A stretch of 64,000 nt of DNA, taken from NCBI GenBank assembly GCA_030765045.1, contig CM060972.1, forward strand, positions 57,550,971 through 57,614,970, in the 5' to 3' direction. How positions within the stretch are numbered: the first letter of the stretch is position 1; every line of letters begins with the position of its first letter. Origin of the DNA: Tenodera sinensis (Eukaryota > Arthropoda > Insecta > Mantodea > Mantidae). This document shows positions 31,698 through 42,575 of the stretch, piece by piece. Made by a program: the position numbers and the translations under genes. The notes below the pieces were generated by a model. It had not been told where the DNA came from and searched no databases. It worked only from the letters and a program-made list of their open reading frames with translations.

Positions 31698-34600
31698 CTG
31701 AAATTAAACAAAACTATGAGTACTCACATTGTTAATAAAAAATTTGGATGTAAAAATCTGTATGGTTTCCTACTTTATTTTAAATAATGATATATAATGA
31801 CTAATCTTCACTTCTTTGATTATTGTGAATGAAGTTCAAATTTCAAATATGCTTCATTAATAGTTTTGTCATCATCACTACAGTTGCAAGGTGATGAATT
31901 TTCTCCTATCATATTACCAATTACTTAAAAACTGACATTAACACCACTGATGATGCAAGAGATTGGCTTGTGAAACATGTTTGGAATTTGAATTTCGTTC
32001 ACGATTAACAAAGATTTATTTTGCTTTCAGTACAGTAGAGTTCCAATAATTCGAACCAATTGGGACCGAACCCTGTGCAGATTAGTGAAAATTTGGATTA
32101 GGTGGATTTTCATCAAATACGACAACATGTTCACTTTAAGCATTTATGTGTTATGTATTAAAATGATTGAGTGTAGGAAATTAGTATAGTATATTGTAAT
32201 TTATTTTAAAACTATATTCTGAGGCTCAAAAACCAATTGCTGTAATGTTTTTATAAGCACTGTTGGCATCTACCTAGCGTGAGTAGATTGGTGAAAGTTG
32301 GAAAGAAGAAGTAAAAAGATCACTGACTTCACTTCCTAAGTGTTGATTTTCTTTTCTGTTTTGTTTTCTTGTTAATGTAAAACAATTGCATTCAAACTTT
32401 GTTATGCACGTTGTTAGTAGGTCTAAACAGATTCACTGTTTACTCCTGTAGTGTTATTTCATGTTTTTCTATGCTAATAAGTTTACGTTTTTACTTGGAA
32501 AAACCACTTTAATCCTAATATCTATTTTTTCCTGTTTTAAAATTCAAAACAAATTTGGTAGACATTTTTTCCTAGCCCTGTTTGATTTTTGGATTAGCAG
32601 GCTTTGGATTGATGGGACTCTACTGTATTTGATTTGGCTCCTGCCAAGCAATTTTTTCAGATGTTTTGTGCATGAAACATGTTTTAATATTGCTGAATTT
32701 CAACCAAAAACCGCATCCCATAAACATCACTCAGGAATTGCTGAATGAAGTTAAAACAATCCACAAGTTCTTAAAAGGGTCATAATAGGTGACAATATGG
32801 GTATATGGGTATGACCTTGAAACCAAGCCCCAATGGAAGCTGCTGGAAGAGCCCATAGTGAAAAAAATTTGACTAGTTTGATCAAATGTGAAGGTTCTTT
32901 CCAGTGTTTTCTTTTATTTCAATGGCATAGAGCTTCATATGTTTCTGCTATTTGGTCATATGTCAATAAGGAAAACTTCCTGGAAGTAATGTGCCATTTG
33001 CTTGAAGCAATTTAATGAAAATGGCCAGAATTGGGCCAAAACCATTAATGGAAATTGCATCACAACAATAGTCGATTAACATGCAAATAGTGGCAAGTGT
33101 GCATTATAATAATCGGAAAACATGTTGGAAACCCGAAATTATAAAAAGGAATGGCAAACAATCCTATAATGATGGTGCGGAGTAGAAAAGTTGCACAATA
33201 AATATCCACAGATGCAAATAAGAGTCAATGAAAGAGAAACCAAAGCTTGTCATAAAAGTGATGCCATTTGAGCTTTGCATGAGAAAGAATTATTAAGAAA
33301 ACTTTGCTCCGACATTATGTGAATAGTTTTGGACATTGGCTTCAAGAGCATGTTTAAAAAGTGAAATGATTTGTGAATGTATGTTATCTTAATTCAAAGC
33401 TAATTTTGGCAGAATCCAGACAAATTGAAAAAGCATTGGCCCTTGCAACTTGATCTTTATGACCTTGTTCCCTTTTTGTTCCCTTTTATAAAAGACCGCC
33501 ACAGTACGTAACACATGGGCACAGGTGTCTATCAAATATGCTTATGTGCATGGGTGCGGAACAATACAAAAAGTGTGTTTCTTATAATGAATCCAGTATG
33601 ACAAATATTAAGTGAAAGGCTTTGCCTTTCTGAAAATGGCATGTGCCTAAGAATTCTATGAATACAGCTCAAATTAGTAATTTCCATTATTAATTATAAT
33701 GAAATCTAATAATATAAACATATAATTTAAAATGTGTTTCCCTTACCTTGGTTCTTTGACCATAAGCTTGCACATAAGGTCCTTAGCATCCTCAGAGATG
33801 TCCTCAAAAAGGTCCTCTGGAAAATCAAGCCTGCACTGAGAGATGTTACAGAAAGTTTCTTGCTTGGTATCACCACCAAACGGAGAGCAGCCAGTTAGAA
33901 GGACATATAGAAGGACCCCAACAGACCACATATCTGTAGCCAGGCTAATGGGCTCAAAACTCAGCACCTCAGGAGCTGAAACCCAAATATCACACAAGTT
34001 AGTACACAAACATTTGTAACAAGGGGGAGGATCATACTCTATCCAAAGGCTGAATCAAAGAAATGATAGTAATGCTAATGTTCTTCATATGAAATAAAAA
34101 AGAAAGGGGGAAAAAAAAGCAGTAACTAAATGACAAGAAACAAATCCAGAATCATCGGAATAACAGCTTTCGGCCCTAGCAATTAAGCCACAAGAGAAAG
34201 TAAACAAATGTCTCTAGAGTAGGGTACATAATGCAACAAGGCAGTTAATCGATATTCAGTATCACACTGTCAAATGATTATTTGAGATGAGACATTTTTG
34301 TGGCATTAAATATTAAGAATGTGGATAACAAACTACTGAAAATCAATTTTTCTATACTCAGACAGCAGTTTTAAAGACATTCTAAGCCAAGTTTTCACCC
34401 AACTTATCAGCACCAGATACCAATCTGTTTAAGACCATATAACTGCATTGTGTTTATCTGCAAATCATACATTGCCTATCTCAAATTGCTTATGTCAGTC
34501 ACAGCTACAATCTCTCAAGTTATTTTGGTGTAGTTCATTAACACCCTGTATATATACAGGGTGGAACGGAAGTCATTACATTCCTTCTAATATGCGTTTC

Positions 34601-37600
34601 ACAGAAGCATTATAAACAAAAAAAGGCTAATGGCATTTTGTTCTTTGATCAGCCGATTTTGAAAAAAATAAATGTTTTTCTATCCAAATTAGATGCGTAA
34701 TTCCACAAGAATATATGAAGATAACAGTTTGTTACTTGTAAGACACATTTCTGGCATAGCTTCGGTAGTAATTATGGGACATCATACAGTGTTTCGAAAT
34801 AATTAATCACGTAAAAAATGTGAAGGCAGCTCTTTCAGATGTGAAGTAAGTTGACAATGTTACATTGAGGTTGGTCAGGGAATTAACCTGGTTTGTGGAT
34901 GTAAACAGGTCAGGTGCTTTCGCTTTTGTGTAATGTTTTGGGAGCTAACGTTGTGACGCTGTTTATTTATGTACTGAGCTGGGGAAAGTGACACCCACAA
35001 AATCTGCAGTGTCGCCAGCTAGGAAATGGTCAGAGACAAAAACGTAAGATACAAAATGTGTTCCAAATACCGAGATCTACCACTGGTTTAAATTAATGTA
35101 ATGACTTCCCTTCCATCCTGTATATATAATGGATGAAAAGTTTGCTACTTACCAACATAGTCTGGTGTGCCCAGAATATCCCGGATGTCAGCTCCTTGGC
35201 CTACATGTCTTGATATTCCCAGGTCACAAAGTTTCACTTCACCATGCGGATAGTCACTGGTAAGAACCAGGTTTTGAGGCTGCAACAAAAAACAAATTCT
35301 CTTTAGCTTGAAATTGCATTTGTTTCATAAGCTAAATTCTTGCACAATGAGTTCAAGATAATTAAAAGAGGACTATTGTGATCCTTAACTTAACTCTATG
35401 CTATTTTTATCTATGGGAGAACTTGAAAAATAAAGTGTATGCAACACATTTCCATTTTCATTGGAAGGCATAAAAGAAAACATTCACTCAATTTCAAATA
35501 TTGAACTCTCAAGTGTGAATACACATTTCCTACAAAGGTGCTAGAAATGTGTGGATAGAGGAAGACAACATGTCCAACATCTTTTTATGAAATGATATGA
35601 GAACATCGGTCTGGGTGGCTCAGTTGGTTAGTCACTGGCCTGCTGATCACGAGGTCGCGGGTTCAAATCCGGACCAGGCCGATTGTGTTTAAATGTCCTT
35701 CAAAGCATCAGCCCCATGTCATTGTATTTTCTAGCTTGTAAATGAACTCCGAAATTCCGGCACACCGGCGGATATGATATGATCTTGGCAATTGGCAGCG
35801 TCGTTAGCAAATAGTATTTATTTTTAAGTATGAGAATGGAAAGCATGGTGTGATTATAGAAGTAACGAAACGAAAGCTTGCCAACGAGAGCTGTGCGAAA
35901 TTTCCGTACTACTCCAATAAGTACGCGCGCGCAGGGAAACGTAGTGAAGGTCACACGGGCCGTACGCCTGCCGGCCAAGCTTTGTAGTAAATGCATAAGG
36001 GATAGAATATGGGAATTTTAATGGGCAAAAAATATCGCAAGATTGTTGCGCATATGTTTATCCTTCCAATATATCTCCATAGAGTGTATGCAAGGTGATT
36101 CTGTACAAGCATCTTTTAATTTGAAGAGCAACAACCGATGGAAATGGCATGTTTCGTGAAAACCCAACCTGCCCTTATATCACGTTAATCTGGTGAAATT
36201 TACGTCGTCCAGCCCCGTATCACGCCCCAGCTCAGAGTATCTATTATCCCTGTGCATGAACGAATAGGTATCCGTAATTATGGAGCTATTATTGTTGGGA
36301 AAGATTGCAAAGAGCCATCTCCATGATAACATAGTGCTGCAGTTCATGTTCCAAGTAATTTTGCTAAAGCATATAGGGCGGGTGTTTCTTTTTTCCCTGT
36401 ATAAATACTGGCTATTCGCTTTCTAAATGCTGGTACGCTTGCTTAAACTGTGAAACGCTGTAACTTTGACCATTCTCTCTAACATCGAAGTTGTGAAGTA
36501 TTCGACCTGGTCTAGCAAATAATAAAGGAAAGCAGTACTGGAAAATAAAATGATTAGGAAGCCCAATGGCACACCTTTTAAATGAGATTTTCACTTGTTT
36601 TCTGGGAAAGTGATTCGGAAGCCCAATAGCACGCCTTTTCAATAAGATTTTCACTTGTTTTCTGGGCTATCACAATTATTACGCTTCCATGGGAAATTAA
36701 AACGATTTGAATCCAAGCCCAAATTTAATACGATCTGCATTTTCACGCGGTACGTATGGAGATCGATTAGGATACGCAAGGTTCGAGAATAAATAATTGA
36801 AGTTTTGGTTGATTTGGTTTATGTTGGCGAACCTGTAAAACATTCGTTGGTTTGTTGTCCTGTGTATTTTAAGCAGGTTTTGAGGTTAATTAATGCTTTT
36901 GAGAAGAATACACCGCAATGAAAACAAAGTGGCTCTGTTGTGTCTTATTACACTAGTTTCTCTAAGGAAACAAAATGACGAGCGTGCAGGGTGTTCGAGT
37001 ACAATTGAATTTAGTATCTTTGAAGTATTCAAATCGGTTTGAAGATTGTAAGGTGTTTCCATGCAACAAAATTTCGATCGATTCTAAGAAGAGGTTCAGA
37101 TCTAAGATTCAATGCGACCTAAATAGCGTTTCCATGCAGCATTGAATCAGGAATGAGAACCCAAATCGATTTTAATTGCCCACGGAAACATGGTAAAAGT
37201 TTTTTAGCTCAGATTTTTCGGTACGCACGGCATTTATTTTCGCTGTTCAACGTCCTTTAATGATTCTTCAGAGGCTCTATAGAAAACTCCATGCTTCTGT
37301 ACATAAACGCGAACACATGGTCGCAGATATCCTCATTTTTACTTTCTCTACTACGTATAGTAAGTGGGGGAAGTATTGTATTCGACCCAAAATTTTGATG
37401 TCGAGATTTCACCGGAAATATGTTCTGAGGCCCCTTAACTAAAAAAAGAGCATTTTTAGGGAAAGGTCCGCGTGTGTGTCTGTGGACAGCATAACTCAAA
37501 AACGAAAGGTGCGTTAAAAATCAAAGCTGATATTTAAGTTTACTATCCTTCAAGGATGCGACACAAGGATTTTAAAGAAAATTCCTCCACCCTAAATCAC

Positions 37601-39396
37601 CCTTTACATGAAAAAAAAAATTTGGAAAATTTTTAATTTTCTCACAAATGGTTAATGATTGTGATTAAATTACTACATATATTTATGATATTTTTAAGGC
37701 AAATGAAAATATTTTCTTGTAGTCCTGTTTACTCTTGATGACGTTTGCATAACTGGTAAACCGTAACACATCTTGTAGATTAAACGTAACTGTAAAAAGA
37801 TTCAGTTCTCGTTAAAACACACAAGTTATATCTAAATGCATTTTTGTTTGTAGAGTGAATCATTTAGGAAATATTCCTTCTTATTGGTGTACATTTTGCA
37901 GCACTTAAGCGTTTCTGAAATAGAAGGTCGTTATCCAATTTTTTATCTCTTGGCTGTGCAAAGAGAACGGAATCTCAAAGCTTTAAAGGATTTGACTATC
38001 GCACAAAGCCTACTGTATTCCCATATTCCCCTTGCACCTACAAGGAAATAAGCAATAAGATAATTTGTACAAATGTTTATCTCGACTAACATGAAGAAGA
38101 TACGAGGAATGAATTTCTAAGCATAGTTAGTATAAGAGTAGAACACTTCAGATTTTTTATTTTATTCCGTAGAATCCAATGAACCACCAACTAATCGTGA
38201 TAATGAGTACTTTTAAGGTACATTTGTGAGCATTTCGTTCACAACCAATTGGAATTAGAATGCATACTGGCTGTTTAAATGTCAAGGCATGCTATGGCCC
38301 TTTCTAGGCTATAGAGAGCGATCCAGTTTCACCACAATATACATATGGGCATTGGCCCAACTATTCAATGAGCCAAGAGATCTTTGTGCACGGTTCGACT
38401 CCAGAGCCATGTAACAATGAAACCTGCTTACCTTGATGTCTAGATGTGCTACGTTGATGGAGTGCAGGTACACGAGCCCGTCTAGGATCTGTCTCATCAG
38501 TCTCTTCACCTGACGCTCCTCTGGAACCTCGTCCCGATCCAGAAGCATCTGCAATTCGCCTCCAGAGGCACTGCAACAAACATTAAACCTCTTCTATTCC
38601 CGAAATCTGACTAGATGAAAATACATCAACTAATGCTTAGTTATTCATAGTAAAACCCAAGTTCGAGCATTTTATCCTCGTGAAAGTTTTAGAAATACTT
38701 TAGATCATTCCTGTCACCCCTCTTCCCCGCGCCTGCTGTATAACACTGGCACTCTAAAGCCGAAACCAGGCAAAGAATTTAAATTTGTGCCTATAAAAAA
38801 TAAAAGAGTCAATACAATGTCCCCTTGAAAATAAGTTGGATGCTCCTGTACATCCGGAAAATTTAACTACATCCTTGCATGTGCTAGAAAGTCTGGCATT
38901 ACTCGAAAACTTTCACTCCAGTGTTGAAAATCAATATGTAATGAAAATAGTTATGGTTTAAATTGACAGGTGCGTACGTATACAGGCGTAACCTTTTTTA
39001 ACCCTTGTGTCCTTTTAAAATCGTTTATACCTGATGGTTTCAGTATCAAATAGAACTAACAACTGAATGCTGATTCTCTCATGGGTTACTAATGGAGGAA
39101 AATAAACTACTCCCTCCCAGACAGCTATTTGTTGTGCCTTTACTCCAATTGTCAATCCTAAAAGTGATAAATTAACTACTTACAGCTCCAGTAGCAGGAT
39201 CATTTCGTGGGCGGACTCGAACACTTGGTGAAGGCGCACGATGCGTGGCGATCCAGCACAGGCCTCTAGGACCGCCACCTCGTGAAGGATTTCTGGTCGG
39301 AGATCTGCTGACCGCCGTCGCTTCCTCAGGAACTTGGCGGCGAACTGCTGTCCGCTCGTCCTGTGCCTGCATCGCCGCACGGCCGCGTACTTGCCC
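29939..39396 (-). CDS. Drak: death-associated protein kinase-related Ser/Thr kinase (5' end missing)
   Basis: Five exons: 39396-39184, 38570-38432, 35279-35153, 33975-33747 and 31697-29939. All junctions are GT-AG with compatible phases, giving 821 codons from within the glycine-rich loop to TAA. Landmarks: GKYAAVRRC, the ATP-binding Lys in FAAKFLRKRRR, the helix-C Glu in EILHEVAVLE, the catalytic loop HLDIKPQNLVL, CDLGISRHVG in place of DFG, GTPDYVAPEVLS, WSVGVLLYVLLTGCSPFGG, and a final KEPSKRLTAAQCLQHKWF. This pattern (HLDxKPxN, RGK(F/Y)AxVRR) belongs to the STK17/Drak branch of DAP kinases, which phosphorylate myosin light chain in Drosophila. A long Ser/Thr/His-rich tail follows the kinase domain. 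The exon with the start codon and first half of the Gly loop was not found. Regulation is unknown; see the promoter at 40.9 kb. Confidence 0.92.
32033..32625. mobile_element. pogo-like MITE in a Drak intron
   Basis: Inverted ends starting CAGTAGAGT (left CAGTAGAGTTCCAATAATTC; right, read inward, CAGTAGAGTCCCATCAATCC), flanked by TA dinucleotides (32031-32032, 32626-32627). The subterminal text with TTCGAACCAATTGGGACCGA and ATTAGTGAAAATTTGGATTA is typical of pogo/Tigger-type ends. About 593 bp, no transposase. Confidence 0.75.
33747..33975 (-). CDS. Drak: Drak kinase exon: C-lobe
   Basis: Acceptor GGGTTTCAG at 33976, donor GTAAGG at 33746. It encodes APEVLSFEPISLATDMWSVG, then VLLYVLLTGCSPFGGDTKQE and CRLDFPEDLFEDISEDAKDL up to KEP plus two bases of a Ser codon completed by the next exon. 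Confidence 0.93.
34557..35120. mobile_element. TA-flanked MITE in a Drak intron
   Basis: Terminal inverted repeats of about 28 bp: CAGGGTGGAACGGAAGTCAT on the left against CAGGATGGAAGGGAAGTCAT read inward from the right. Flanking TA on both sides suggests a Tc1/mariner-type mover. 564 bp and non-coding. One end is about 32 bases from the 35153 splice donor. Confidence 0.85.
35153..35279 (-). CDS. Drak: Drak kinase exon: catalytic loop to activation segment
   Basis: Acceptor TTTTGTTGCAG, donor GTAAGT at 35152. It encodes PQNLVLTSDYPHGEVKLCDL, then GISRHVGQGADIRDILGTPD and YV. The metal-binding motif is D-L-G. The donor lies only about 32 bases from the end of a MITE in the following intron. 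Confidence 0.93.
35608..35806 (+). mobile_element. tRNA-derived SINE, family D
   Basis: The head resembles a tRNA: a 7-bp acceptor stem (GGTCTGG with CCAGGCC), D-arm TGGCTCAGTTGGTTAGTCA and B box GGGTTCAAATCC. The anticodon and T stems are imperfect, so this is not a functional tRNA gene. The body ends TGATATGATCTTGGCAATTG, then GCAGCGTCG, and this 3' part recurs at about 47810-47850. It lies in the intron between the 38.4- and 35.2-kb exons. Confidence 0.65.
36551..36670 (+). repeat. two-copy 60-bp tandem duplication
   Basis: Two adjacent units each contain GGAAGCCCAAT(A/G)GCAC and GAGATTTTCACTTGTTTTCT-like sequence, with a few differences. No coding sense. Confidence 0.8.
36684..37195. repeat. 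possible MITE with diverged inverted ends
   Basis: TTCCATGGGAAATTAAAACG followed by ATTTGAATCC at the left is roughly the reverse complement of CCAAATCGATTTTAATTGCC followed by CACGGAAAC at the right. GTTTCCATGCA occurs twice inside the right half. No clear target duplication was found. Confidence 0.35.
37335..38159 (+). mobile_element. repeat family R, uninterrupted copy
   Basis: Starts ATTTTTACTTTCTCTACT with the 5' hairpin and ends CACTTCAGATTTTTT. It shares all R landmarks (GATGTCGAGATTTCAC, TGTGGACAGCATAACTC, CATAACTGGTAAACCG, TGTACAAATGTTTATCTCG). It provides the contiguous order that explains the split copy at 10.8-12.6 kb. It lies in a Drak intron. Confidence 0.75.
38432..38570 (-). 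CDS. Drak: Drak kinase exon: hinge to catalytic loop
   Basis: Acceptor TTTGTTGCAG, donor GTAAGC at 38431. It encodes ASGGELQMLLDRDE, then RLMRQILDGLVYLHSINVAH and LDIK, ending on a codon boundary in the catalytic loop just after the Lys. Confidence 0.93.
39184..39396 (-). CDS. Drak: Drak kinase exon: N-lobe
   Basis: Acceptor TTCTGTTCCAG at 39397, donor GTAAGT at 39183. It begins with the third base of a codon, then G-K-Y-A-A-V, and ends ILLLEL with two bases of the last codon. It contains the ATP-anchoring Lys, the helix-C Glu and the hinge. This exon is much more GC-rich (third positions mostly G/C) than the other exons and its surroundings. Confidence 0.93.
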
Positions 39397-39527
39397 CTGG
39401 AACAGAATAACTTTCGTAAGCTCCTGGTTCAATCTTTAGGTTTAATTTCTTGTTGAGAAGTACAGTAAACTAAATAGAAGGTTGCTAATATCGGTACCTC
39501 AGGTAGTACAGTAATGCGTCAAGTATA

Positions 39528-40232
39528 ATCTGTCTCAAACTAGAAACATATTGTTGTGAACATATGGGAGGGAAGAAAGGCAGACACGGAGACACTGTAA
39601 GGGAACCCTCTTAAGCGGTGGAGTAAAATCCATGGGTGTTTATAGGGGCGGTTATTGTACGATACAATAATAAAAGAGTGAGTGAGTGATTAGGGTTTAA
39701 GGGCCCGTCGACAGCTAGGTCATTAGAGCCCCAAGTCAAAAGATAAAAAACGGATAAAACTCACCACCACTTAAAACTCAAAGTTAAATAGTAAAACGCA
39801 AGCTAAAACAGCCAAAAGCTAAAACAGTTAAAACTTAAAAACTTGTCTAAAATGTATGCTCAAAATAGCTAAAAGCGTGTAAAATGATCTAAAAAGGTAA
39901 GCAGATAAAACGTAAAAGGTAAAAAGTAAAACCACGCAATAAAATTTAAACTTGCTTACCAAAGCCAATGCTGCCGACAAACCGCAGCACTGAATCCACA
40001 GCTACCGGGTCGTCGCCTAACATCGTCTTTAAACTAGAACCCAGGCCAAACAACTGGCGCTCACGATTGTAGCGCGGACAATCAAGTAGGACATGGGCCA
40101 CAGAGAACAATAATAAAAGAAAACGCCCGTTAATTTCCCTCCACCAATCAGCAGCCTAAGAGCGTTCCGTTCCAGTGTTTTTTCCTTCCCTCCCATTTGT
40201 TTACGATAGGATCGTATTAACTTGAGACAGAT
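39528..40232. mobile_element. MITE with long imperfect inverted arms, carrying a LINE insertion
   Basis: ATCTGTCTCAA at 39528 and its complement at 40222-40232 begin arms that continue with AACATATGGGAGGGAAG-like sequence on the left and ACAAATGGGAGGGAAG read inward from the right, then AACC(C/G)CTCTTA-type matches. Without the LINE insertion the element would be about 260 bp, essentially one long hairpin. Target duplication not resolved. Confidence 0.6.
39678..40106 (-). pseudogene. 5'-truncated LINE 3' end with 14-bp duplication
   Basis: The minus strand reads VAHVLLDCPRYNRERQLFGL, then LGDDPVAVDSVLRFVGSIGF, ending soon after. The H-V-L-x-D-C-P-x-Y motif is the C-terminal zinc-knuckle region of a Jockey-like reverse transcriptase. 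The 3' UTR ends in (TCAC)n. Flanks 39664-39677 and 40107-40120 are identical (ACAATAATAAAAGA). Its 3' UTR shares a 22-bp exact match with 4995-5016. Confidence 0.85.
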
Positions 40233-40924
40233 CTCATAAGACGGCTATATGCTTATACTCTACCTGCCTGGAGTTCATATACTTCGTGCAAGATACAGAA
40301 AAGGTACAAACGATATGCTGTTTCTTTGTTAAGAGACCACAAACGCGGAAGTGTTTTTGTTGTATAGGAAAGGCGCTGCAGTCAAAGTAACCCCCATAAA
40401 TCTCTATGGTCACGAAGGAAAAGTTTTATCACTTCTTTCAAGCGGCATACCGTTTACTTGGACACTTTCTACCAGTTTAGCTACTATTCGTAGCTACATA
40501 AACAGCACTTTACTAAAGCTGTTTTTATCTAGCCATAGTCATGCAAGAAAGCTATTTCATTAACAGATCTGTATGTTCAGCAAACAATTAAGTTGTACAA
40601 TAGATTTAATACAGAAACGGGTTCAGATTTATTCTGTCCTTTTGATCAGTGCAATGATTTTAGTCACATCGAAAGATAATAAGATGCAACTTATTTCCCA
40701 AATACACAATTTTCTTCTCGTCACTAACAGTCTAGTCTATCGTGCTATCACAACCTCTTTTACTTCCGTAACGATGCTCAGTTCTTTCAGTGTCTTTCTT
40801 CACTTTCGCTGTCTCTCACACACAACGATCCAATCACCCGAAGCTGGTTAGAATCTTCTTCACGACGACACACACAGCTGTCTCGCACTCACTGACACAC
40901 TGATCCACTCAAGTCTGTAACCGT

Positions 40925-41045
40925 AAACTCCGTTTCTGCTCCTTCGCCTCTTTATATAGAGGGGATAACGTCACACGGACCGTTCGAGAACTCCTTCAAA
41001 CCAGCGGGCTGTGACGTAACCAGATCTTTCTCGAAGGTACTGGAA
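40925..41045 (-). promoter_or_regulatory. heat-shock-type promoter
   Basis: On the minus strand, in 5' to 3' order: a heat-shock element TTCCAGTACCTTCGAGAA (41045-41028; TTCnnGnAnnTTCnnGAA), a CRE-like TTACGTCA (near 41018), a second weaker heat-shock cluster GAAGGAGTTCTCGAA (40997-40983), TGACGTTA, a TATA box TATATAAA (40958-40951), then a likely start region around 40925. The downstream 250 or so bases are A/G-rich and free of ATG (first ATG near 40669, followed at once by TGA), like an hsp70 leader, yet no hsp ORF follows. It lies 1.5 kb upstream of the first visible Drak exon on the same strand, so it could drive a non-coding first exon of Drak, or be a stranded hsp promoter. Confidence 0.6.
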
Positions 41046-41099
41046 AAAGCCCCTTTTGTGCAGCTGCTTCGATTGTTAGTCACGTACGTCCTTTGTTGT

Positions 41100-42317
41100 G
41101 CGCCGAACCCGACTTCAAAATATTTATTTAGGAATACCATGTGTGTAGCAATAGGAAGAAATTTAAATGTTTTTAAGTGGAGAATGTTATTTATTTCTCT
41201 TACGCAAATTTTTATAAAATTTAATCCCGATGTTCTTCACAATGTTTGTTTTGCAAAACTACATGAAGATCGTTCTTTTGTTGCTATTAAGCTGATGGAG
41301 GCTTTGATTCATTTTAAGCGCTTCCTATACTTTCTAATGTGAACTAGTTCTCTAAATTGAATGCAAAAGGCAGTATTTTATTTAACTCCTGAAAGCCTGA
41401 TGACCATCAGTTTTTGGCACACGTTCTGCCTTTTTCTGTAATTTAACTATTTGTTCACTTTCACCATATAAACCCCCAAGAAATGTCATATCACACGAGA
41501 CTACGGAAATTTCCATAATAAACATTTATTTGCATTTTTATATCTCCTTTGTTATTAACAGAGAGTTGCCTAGTATATTTCTTAAACTCTTTCACATCAG
41601 TGATTTAATTCTTAATAATATTTACACAATACACAGCTTGCATCATTCTGTAAGACAATGCAGATTTTGTAAAGATGGTGGTCGGTTCCTTCTTGCATAA
41701 CTACGTCCATTTCTTAAGGTATTGCAGCAACATCTGTTGGTAATTTTCAATGTACAATTTATCCGTATGAAATTCAATTCACAAAAGTTGTCGTTCAATG
41801 CAAACTACTTTGGTTATATGAGTTAATATTCAACCAAAACATGTCTTGAGGAAGGGTTTGCAGCATCTCGTTGAACGGTATGATCAACTACAGATCAGGT
41901 TTTGGTTCAGTATCAAGGTTATCTTCTCCAACGCATGGCTTCCTCACACACGTGATATTTGCATTGTTTCTTTTATTTTTGTAGCATTAATGCTTACACA
42001 GGAACGTGATTCGACCCTCGTGTGAACATTGCTTTAGCTGATTTATCCTTCAAGGTTATGTTCTGTATCCCCGACGACTGGGATTTCACAGTTTATATAT
42101 CGGGCTAGAAATACCATCAAATGCTCACTCTATCATTTCCAAAATGCATATTTCATGAAAATGTACGTCTTACAATTTTTTTTAATAATCCATGCATATA
42201 TTTTGATTTAATGTTCATTATAGCATGTTTTGAAATATTATTTAAACCTATTACCAATAATGTAGTTTTTCTCAGTATCTTTAAATTTCAACAGTATCTC
42301 ACTTCTTTTTACTGTTT
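41100..42317. other. spacer, nothing recognised
   Basis: AT-rich; no supported gene. Confidence 0.5.
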
Positions 42318-42575
42318 ACCCTCCTCGTATTGAGGACTTACATCTCCCAGCAAACTCTGGATTAGAAAGAGTAGCCAGGATAAGTGATCAGCCCGAACTG
42401 AGGAAGGAGATGGTATGAGATGAGGGCGAAATGGATGAAAGGAAAGGTAGTGGAGCAGTTGGTGGAATGAATGGCGGGGGAAACCGGATAACCCAGATGA
42501 AACTTGCCAGGACGCCGCTTTGTCCACTACAAATGCCACACAGCTTCCTGGAATCGAACACAGGGCGCCTTGATG
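42318..42575 (-). mobile_element. tRNA-derived SINE, family B
   Basis: Minus-strand copy with B box GGTTCGATTCC-like sequence (seen as GGAATCGAACACAGGG), central domain and the family B 3' part (AATGAATGGCGGGGGAAACC, then GGATGAAAGGAAAGG on the plus strand). The end region retains GAGGACTTACA. Diverged. Confidence 0.75.

Noticed and set aside
31245..31787. 180-codon plus-strand ORF
   Set aside because: It is antisense to the last Drak exon and has no recognisable domain, while the minus strand has correct splice phase and kinase homology.
35608..35680. Possible tRNA-Ile (GAT) gene
   Set aside because: The acceptor stem pairs perfectly but the anticodon and T stems do not, and the body continues into SINE sequence shared with 47.8 kb.
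40264..40276. Candidate Drak N-terminal exon reading T-P-G-R before a GTAGAG donor
   Set aside because: It would give T-P-G-R-G-K-Y in the right phase, but an in-frame TGA lies immediately upstream with no ATG between.
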